Positions 57,282 to 64,000 of a stretch of DNA of 64,000 bases are shown piece by piece (within the stretch, counting starts at the first letter, position 1; every line of letters starts with the position of its first letter). The notes beneath the pieces are model-generated. The model was not told the origin of the DNA, ran no database searches, and saw only the letters and a program-made list of their open reading frames with translations. The stretch lies in NCBI GenBank assembly GCA_946122785.1, contig CAMGYJ010000006.1, positions 71,053,676 to 71,117,675 of the forward strand. The letters run 5' to 3'. The stretch comes from Linum tenue. Taxonomy: Eukaryota > Streptophyta > Magnoliopsida > Malpighiales > Linaceae. The position numbers and the translations under genes are program-made.

Positions 57282-58226
57282 TGACACGCCAAAACACAAC
57301 ACCAAACTGCGACCAAGTGTAATCGCAGTCCGGGACTGCAGTGAAGTAGCAAGTTCTAATGTCAACCGGGGGTCTAGATCTACTGCCTACTCCGTGATTA
57401 TCTATTATCTAGCCAACTAAGTCAAGTGGTTGTTGTTTAAAGCAAAAGTAGTAAAAAGCAGGAAATGGTTCGGTTTTCTGAAGTCAAGGAAGAGTCACTC
57501 GGGAATGAGTCCCCCTAGCTCCTTGGTTAGGTTTCAATTGTAATTGCCCTGGGTTGATTTACTGTTGATTAAACTGCGGAAGATCCGACAGGAGCTTGGA
57601 ATCTCTTAAGCTGACCAAGCCCTCTCAGTCAAACTACCCAACAGACGACTAGTCTTCACCGGGATAGAAAGCTGAGGCTATGAACACAGAACTCCACTAC
57701 TGGAATTGGATTCCAGTACAAAGAAGTAAACTGACTAACTCTCGTATAGCTAATCTCCTACTACCGAATGATGTAGCTCTAACAACCTAATCAGATTCTA
57801 TCTATCTCAGGTTGCAGCAGAAATCAAGAAAAGCTGATCAGACTTCAATCAATTCAATGAATCATGCATCATTCGATTAAAACCAAATAGTATAATCATC
57901 CCAAGTCATTACAATCAAATCCCTAACCCATGGAACTAGGGTTCTTCATACCCAAGTGAGAGAAAGGTTCTACTCCATAGAGAGAGAGGGGGAAACAGGA
58001 TACAAAGCAGTCATACTCATAACAATGGGAAGAATCTGCTCTGGGATGATGATTATCACTCCTATGATGATCTCCAAGCTTGATTTGATGAAACCCAGCT
58101 CCAAAACCACTCTTAGGATGAGTTCATCGCACTTTCTCTCACTTGGGCTCTGTTTTTGTTCCAGAAAATCGATTCTCTCACTTGTGGCTCGGAATTGGGT
58201 AAAAACCAAGATTTCCCGACTCACAC
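57282..58226 (-). repeat. Athila LTR, truncated at its upstream end
   Basis: This stretch matches 22185 to about 23125. On the minus strand it ends GCGTGTCA before the primer-binding site. Its first roughly 410 bp are missing, and at about 58226 it joins directly to protease sequence of another copy. Confidence 0.88.
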
Positions 58227-58227
58227 C

Positions 58228-60093
58228 CAATATCAGTGGCACATCAACATCCTTATTTATGTCCAAAATCACAAAATCAACAGGATATGAAAATGGCCCT
58301 ACTGCGACTATCAAGTCCTCTGCTATACCCCTAGGATGCACAATGGATCTATCAGCAAGTTGAATGCTCATCCTAGTATCACTGGGTTCACCTAGAACTA
58401 GCTTTTTAAACAGTTTATATGGCATGACATTTATGCTAGCGCCTAAATCCGCCAAGGACTTCCCTACATGCAAACTACCAATCATGCAAGGGATAGTAAA
58501 ACTCCTTGGGTCTTTTCTCTTCTCTGGTAGTTTGTTCTGCAGGATGGCAGAACACTCCTCGTTGAGCATCACCGTTGACAGCTCCCCAAGCTTCCTCTTG
58601 TTGGTGAGGAGATCCTTCATGAACTTGGCATACTTGGGCATCTTCGATAATGCCTCCACGAAGGGCATGCTTATGCCGATTCTTTCTAGTCGAGCCTCTC
58701 GGTCTGTCATTATACCCCGAGAAGTAGAAAGAATTACAATTCCCATCCCCCCTAAAATTCGAGGAATTTTTTGATAATTCGAATAGATTCGTAGACCGGG
58801 CCGGCTAATCCGTTTTAAATTTAGATTAGCTAGATATGAGCCTTTCCTATTCCTTTTATGTCGTAGAGTTAAAACAAAAAAATTTTTGTCTGCTTCAGCA
58901 TTGCCATGAATTTGGCAAACTCAGTCTCCAGTCGGTCCTTGTGCAACCGAGTAGGAAAGGAAAGCTGTGGTACATATTCCTTCACCACTAGTTGCGGTTT
59001 AGGAGCAGGCACTTCAACCTCCTTCTCCATTTCTTCCTGATTAGCTGGAAGTGCCGAAGCAGGGGTCTCTCTCTCCTGTGCCTGCACGGGTGGATCTGCA
59101 GTCATCTTGCCACTCCTGGTAGTGATGGCCTTGTAGTGCTCATTTGGGTCCTGCGGATTAGGGATGGTCTGACCAGGTAGAGTATCAGGAGTCCTCTGAC
59201 CTACAGCCTGGGCAACACTCCCAAGCTGAGTCTGTATATCCCGCAGCACAGCCTGTGTGTTTCTCTGACCAGCTTCTAGCTCCAAGAATTAACCTGAAGC
59301 TTTCTCCATGAACTGCTCGATGTTATTGAACTTGTTTGCACTGGAGGTGGCCAGAGAACCCACCAAATCTCAATTCCGCCATCGGGGCACTCTGTACTGG
59401 GGCTGCAGGTGCTGCCCCTGTCTGATGAAATGGCCGCACCTGTGACTGAGGTGTAACTGGCCCCTGTCTGGGCGGGTAGAGAGGCTGATGCGGCTGCTGA
59501 AATTGCCCTTGTCTGGGCTGGTAAGGAGGCCTCTGGAAGCCGGGTGGTCCCTGGGGAGCTGGTGGTCTGGGATTTGCCCCACCCCAGGAGAAGTTAGGAT
59601 GCTGGCGCCACCTCTCATTATAAGTGTTGCTGTAGGGGTCGAAGCGCCTGGCATTACCGATGAAGTCCACCTACTCCTGGGGAGTAGACTACTCCCTCAT
59701 CGCCTGACAGTCCTCCACGGTATGATGGGAGCTCTCACACCACTAGCAGTTCATCGCCTGCGGTTGTCCTGTACCTGCAATCAATCAAGAGTGATCGATA
59801 GCTGAAACCAGCTTCGATACCACCTGCACCAAATCAGATGACTGGGTGGCCACAGCATACACACCCCGCCCTGATGCTCTTCTCGATCTCCTGGAAGTTC
59901 CCCGATCATAGCCCTGCTCTGCCATCTCTTCAAAAAGTTGATTCAGCTGTGGCGGTATTTTGGTGAGCATATTCCCGCCACAGACCGAGTCAATCAGCTG
60001 CTTGTCCTCCGGGAAGAGAGCATGATAGAAGGTGGCCACCTTGAAGGCGTCGATGAAACCATGGTTGGGGCACTTAAGGAAGAGACTGGTGTA
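58228..60093 (-). mobile_element. Second Athila gag-protease fragment
   Basis: This is a near copy of 54885-56510. Gag parts are at 59785-60039, 59323-59670 and 58869-59285, and the protease part is at 58228-58675 with [16 protein letters not shown]. It is cut at DVDVPLILG, where the LTR joins, and at its other end near 60093. A plastid DNA piece interrupts it. Confidence 0.88.
58677..58889 (-). other. rps8: Plastid rps8 fragment inserted in nuclear DNA (NUPT)
   Basis: On the minus strand about 70 codons of the chloroplast ribosomal protein S8 C-terminal part read without a stop: [52 protein letters not shown] and [11 protein letters not shown]. It replaces about 7 bp present in the sister Athila copy at about 55315. 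It carries no plastid promoter and no start codon of the gene, so it is DNA filler, not a gene. Confidence 0.88.
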
Positions 60094-60977
60094 TCTGATA
60101 TACCATTATATTGAGTAAAGATGCCCAATAATGTCACACAAAAATGTTTGGAACTTATAGTCTGATATGAGTGAAGAACAGGACATGAACAGCAAGAACT
60201 CTCCTGCAAAAACCCAGAAAATTATAATACAAATAGTTCGAACCAGGACGTGGAACCTTTCCCAATCCTATTCTGAAGCTTTCCTCACACCTCGTTCTAT
60301 CTAGCTTCTCTTGTTCGAATTTTCCTGCAAACACAGAACACACACAGAAGCTTACACAGAACTGAAAGTAAAGACAGAATGAACGCAGCCCACGATTTTT
60401 ACGTGGTTTTCAGTATTGGGAGAATGAGAATCTCAATACTGACTACTCCACGGTCGGAGAATCACGATTGTGTGATCTCCGATGATTCACTATGATTTTG
60501 CGTTGAAGTTCGTCGTTACAAACTAACTACCCGAAAACCCCTGCGATTAATCTCAACCTGATTAATTACAAGCACACTCACAGAACCCGAATTGCTTCCC
60601 CAGCAACTCGTAACCAGTGTTTCCCCAACACTAACCCTCAAAGCAATTCTCCCCGAACCCTTTGAGAAACCCCTTTCCTATCAATCTAGCTATTCTCACA
60701 AAATCCCCTTTTGTCTTAGCTAGTTTTTATCACTTGAAAGGTTGCCTTTGCTCTTCCTTCAAATCACCTTTTATAGGCTGCAATGTAGCTGTTGGGAATT
60801 CAAATTCCCTTGAGATCTTCATGTATGGTAAGTTTTTATTCTTTTTTCCTTTGGCTCGAGAACTTGCCTTAACTGTTTTAGGCAGCCACCTTATTTCCAG
60901 CTGTGATTTGAATCTTTGCCTTGGCCTTCAAGCGGCTCCTGCAGTTAACATTAAAAAAGTAAAGATAACATTATGAT
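60094..60977 (-). repeat. Possible copia-type LTR remnant
   Basis: The minus strand contains CCGTGGAGTAGTCAGTATTG followed by CCCAATACTGAAAACCACGTAAAAATC, wording typical of the U5 part of some plant copia LTRs. I found no PBS, partner LTR or target duplication, so this stays tentative. No gene is seen. Confidence 0.35.
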
Positions 60978-61861
60978 TCTTGTACGATCGATTGCGCAGC
61001 TTGTCGGGGAAAAGAGCCTCCTGCTGTGCGCAGCCGGCTCATGGGTTTGGTGTCGCCGACTTCAGTGGGGACTTTCATCGAACAGTTTGACGAACTGATC
61101 GCCCGAAGGATTGGCAGATGGCAGATGGAGAATGGTAGCGCCTGTTGTTGTACTCGACCAGGCCCTCCAGGTTTGGCCCAATCATGAAACCTTCAGCTTC
61201 CGGACCCATTTAGGTTTGGACCTGAAGCCTGCTTTTCAGTACTCTCTGCTCTTCATTTTTTGCATGTTAAAGAATTGGATACCTAGATTGGTAACTCGTC
61301 TTGGTAATAAAGTAAAAAATGCGATTTTATGTAAAAGTATTTTGATGATTTAAAAACGTAAAAGTGTAAGCTTTTCAACTTTAAAGGACAATTTTGACTA
61401 CATTAGTAAAGGGAAATCGTGATTCTAGGTAAAAATATTTTGATGATAATTGATAAATAAACGTAAAAGCGTAATCTTTTAAAGTGTAATTTGAATACAT
61501 TGTTAATGGGTAACATTCGAGGCAATGTGCAAATTGTTTTTTTTTTTCTTCTTCTTTTTGGAGAGAAATGTGCAAATTGTTAATGGGCTTAGAAGGGTGA
61601 GGAACAGAAATGAAGAGCCTCTACGACGACGTGTCGAGCAACCAAGCAATGTTGGCTTTCCCTCTGAGGCTTCCCTGGACTCGATTTTACAAAGGGCTTG
61701 AGGTGATCTCTCCCTAAGCCCAGCCCAACTTAGGAATCCATTTGGGCTATATATCCAATATAATCAGGCTGATCATTCAATTACAGGCCAGGAAGAGAGT
61801 GATGAAGAGGCTGGAGCGAATGATTTCTGAAAGAAGGCCGAGCCCACAAACTCATCAAGAA

Positions 61862-62244
61862 TAGGGATGGCAATTTACTACACATGCAAAAATTGAACTT
61901 ATTTGTAAAACTTGAAAAATTTAGGTACCAAAATGTAAGACCAAAAAAATTTAGGTACCAAAACGTAATTTTTCATTGATATTTTGAGGACTTATATGCA
62001 AAATTAATTAAATTTAGGTATTAAATATGCATATCTATTAAGTTTAGGTACCAAACTGTAATTTGTATTTGGGCATGGGTACAAATCCATTTGCTATAAA
62101 CCCAACCCAACCCAACCCAAAGTAAATGGGTATGGGTACAAACCCATCAAACTTTACCCATATCCATATATTTGGATTTCATACCCAATCCAATTGAGTT
62201 GGATAGTAAAATACCCATGGATATGGGCATAATTGTCATCCCTA
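61862..62244. mobile_element. hAT-type MITE inside a P450 exon
   Basis: The 383-bp element begins TAGGGATGGCAATTT and ends AATTGTCATCCCTA, with a perfect 8-bp target duplication ATCAAGAA (61854-61861 and 62245-62252). The interior has GGTACCAAAATGTAA modules and no ORF. Confidence 0.92.
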
Positions 62245-62445
62245 ATCAAGAAGACTTCCAGCATGTTAAAAGATGAAGAGATTAAGGATAACATACTGAC
62301 TATGATCATTGCAGGGCAGGATACCACGGCTAGTGCCATTACTTGGATGGTGAAGTACCTCGGGGAAAATCCAGATGTCGCGGATACGTTAAGGATACGT
62401 AAGATGTTATGTAAATGTTGTTCATGTTTGGATTCCACAATCTAC

Positions 62446-62798
62446 GGGGTCGTTTGGAAGTTGTGATTGTTAAATAGATGTATTGTTGAGAATGCATGTA
62501 TAATATTATACATATATTGTCGAATTTGATGCATTGTAGAATACAACGTTTGGTATGTGAGATTGTGTATGTCGCATAAGCTAAAAGCTGAGACAAAACA
62601 ATCTCGACTCAACTATCTCAACAATCACAACTAAAAGTTGAGATATAACAATCACTCAAAACGAGTGATAGTTTCTGTCACATCACAGAAACAATCCATG
62701 TATTGTTTTTGCTAAAAAAACAAAAAAAACGATGCATTGTAAACAATACATGCATAATGACAATCTCAACAAAACTATCGCAACTTCCAAACGACCCC
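62446..62798. mobile_element. PIF/Harbinger-type MITE in the P450 fragment
   Basis: The 353-bp element has inverted ends GGGGTCGTTTGGAAGTTG, with a 3-bp duplication TAC (62443-62445 and 62799-62801). It carries no ORF. Confidence 0.85.
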
Positions 62799-62896
62799 TA
62801 CGTAATCTGTATGAAACAATTCGTGGTTCAGGCTGAGCAGCTTGGAGCTTGGAGTTAACTGCACAAGATCTCAGTGAAATGCCATATGCTATGAAG

Positions 62897-63519
62897 GTAT
62901 ATGGTTATCAAGGAACAAAGACAGTCTAGAGACCAAACATGCAAGACAAGCACTGAGATCTTGTGATTCCCCCATGGAAATGGTGCAAAGCATGCATGAT
63001 ACATATATTAATCAAAAAACTAAGTTGAAGTTTCTCACTTACATGAAATATCGCAATTAGATCATAGCTAACATGGTTGATGCTTTGTACTCACCTGAGA
63101 AACATCTCTTAAATAAATGACATGGTTTACTTTTACTGTCAAAATTCGTTTTAAAGTAATTTTAATCAGAAAAAAAAAACTTCATGCATGTAGCTTTGAA
63201 TATAAAACCGTTAGTAATCTCTTCTAACTTTCTTGATGTGATGCACGCTAACCAATTCTTTTGTTGACGAAATATAATACAATAGTTGCATTAATGTGTG
63301 TTTGCCATGCATGTTAATGTGTTGGAGTTCAGGGTACAAGATAATGAAGGGATGGAACGTTAACGTTGACGCAAGATCAATTCACTTTGATTCCAACCTA
63401 TACAACCAACCAACCCACTAAATTCAACCCTTCTAGATTCGACGTAAAATGAACTCCATCCCTATCTCTCATCTTCTATATTGATTAGTGCAAGATCATG
63501 GCTCCTAAATAATGAAGAA
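62897..63519. other. AT-rich stretch, no gene recognised
   Basis: I see no coding sequence or repeat with clear borders here. Confidence 0.45.
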
Positions 63520-64000
63520 TGTTGAAAGATGGAAAGTTGGAAATCAAGCAATCAAAGTGGAAATCAAGCAATCAAGGGAATTTTATCAAGGGCTTACCTT
63601 TTCTGGGCGATTTCAAAGGCAACGGTCTTATGCGGATGCTTCTATAAATTCTCCATCAACATTCCTTAGCAAAGCACTCTTGCAAGAAGTGGTATAGGGC
63701 TAATTGCATAGTGGGTTAATCAACAGAGGCACAGGATCTGGTTGATTAACGGTGTAACGGGTCTGGGATTGGGATCCGGGTGCCTTTCATTGTTTCTATT
63801 CTGTTCTTAAGTTTGTTATTTTTATCTTCTTGCTTGATAGGAAAAATCAATAATAAAAACAGAGTCTCCTAGATCTCAGTGAAGTACTGAGTCTAGGACG
63901 AGGACGTACCCGGTAGTTTGGGGAACCTCGTTAAAAATCGATTGTGTTTGTGTTCGAGTTCTTTACTTTTTCTGCTCGGATTCTGCTTGCTCTGTTTTCC
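63520..64000 (+). repeat. Partial copia-type LTR at the window edge
   Basis: It begins TGTTGAAAGATGG. Near the end it carries CGAGGACGTACCCGG and GGGAACCTCGTTAAAAATC, a phrase typical of U5 in many plant copia LTRs. The rest lies outside the window. Confidence 0.5.

Larger units (their letters stand above)
60978..62896 (+). pseudogene. Cytochrome P450 fragment (CYP722-like), broken by MITEs
   Basis: The recovered parts in order are: VRSIAQLVGEKSLLLC and SPTSVGTFIEQFDELIARRI (about 60980-61140); MLAFPLRLPW and TRFYKGLE (about 61648-61702), ending at a GT donor; ARKRVMKRLERMISERRPSP after an AG acceptor (about 61790-61852); the MITE 61862-62244; MLKDEEIKDNILTMIIAGQD with the P450 I-helix AGQDTT; the MITE 62446-62798; and LTAQDLSEMPYAMK ending at GT 62897. 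N-terminus, heme-binding region and several joins are missing and frames shift. The CYP722 resemblance is from memory. Confidence 0.75.

Noticed and set aside
22185..58226. A single intact Athila element of 36 kb
   Set aside because: The interior holds an NBS-LRR locus, a complete copia element and several other insertions. Only a split or two-copy origin is tenable without further data.
57970..58746. 258-codon minus-strand ORF joining rps8, protease and LTR sequence
   Set aside because: It is a by-product of DNA joining. The parts come from three sources and there is no promoter or conserved whole.

Overview
This is a stretch of eudicot-type plant nuclear DNA. The evidence is spliced genes with plant-specific families (a SEC14-like SFH lipid-transfer protein, IPK1, a BCS1-like AAA-ATPase, a CC-NBS-LRR), Ty1-copia and Ty3-gypsy Athila retrotransposons, many MITEs and MULEs, and a piece of chloroplast rps8 buried in nuclear repeats. 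I cannot name the species.

Genes. Three host genes look intact and all lie in the left quarter: a 14-exon SEC14-like gene (+, 4171-7333), a two-exon AAA-ATPase (-, 7604-9114, tail to tail with the first) and a seven-exon inositol-pentakisphosphate 2-kinase IPK1 (-, 12734-14908). Three further host-type loci are broken. A CC-NBS-LRR gene (-, 36024-39584) carries a frameshift and a Tourist-like MITE. A cytochrome P450 fragment (+, about 60978-62896) is pierced by two MITEs. A hAT transposase (-, about 10585-12471) is decayed.

Mobile DNA, left to right: a small three-LTR nonautonomous element (1303-2733, TSD ATGAA); a MULE-type MITE 125 bp upstream of the AAA-ATPase start codon (9239-9622); a three-deep nest of Mutator-like elements (about 15440-22157) holding several minisatellites and an ARM-repeat gene fragment; the 3' part of an Athila element (22185 to about 27600: LTR plus env-region ORF); a nearly intact copia element (28029-33047, TSD AGGGT, one internal stop); a Pack-MULE-like element with a fasciclin-like gene fragment framed by a 98-bp direct duplication (33720-35457); foldback MITEs (40498-41893); a Tourist-like MITE split by a 5'-truncated LINE (42192-44289); a Pack-MULE with a DUF620 fragment (44578-46335, TSD TTTTGTATAA); a tandem duplication of about 0.6-1 kb (46731-48440); a tRNA-derived SINE (50313-50593); and an Athila gag-pol block on the minus strand (51628-57280) with a truncated LTR that is fused to a second Athila gag-protease fragment carrying plastid rps8 DNA (58228-60093).

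How it fits together. The left 15 kb is gene-bearing and the rest is mainly nested transposons. Target-site duplications can be read for at least ten insertions, so the order of many insertion events can be worked out from the sequence. Remnants of the NBS-LRR upstream region recur at 48.4-50.3 kb, which suggests a former resistance-gene cluster. Exon boundaries come from GT/AG sites, reading frame and remembered family conservation, not from transcripts.
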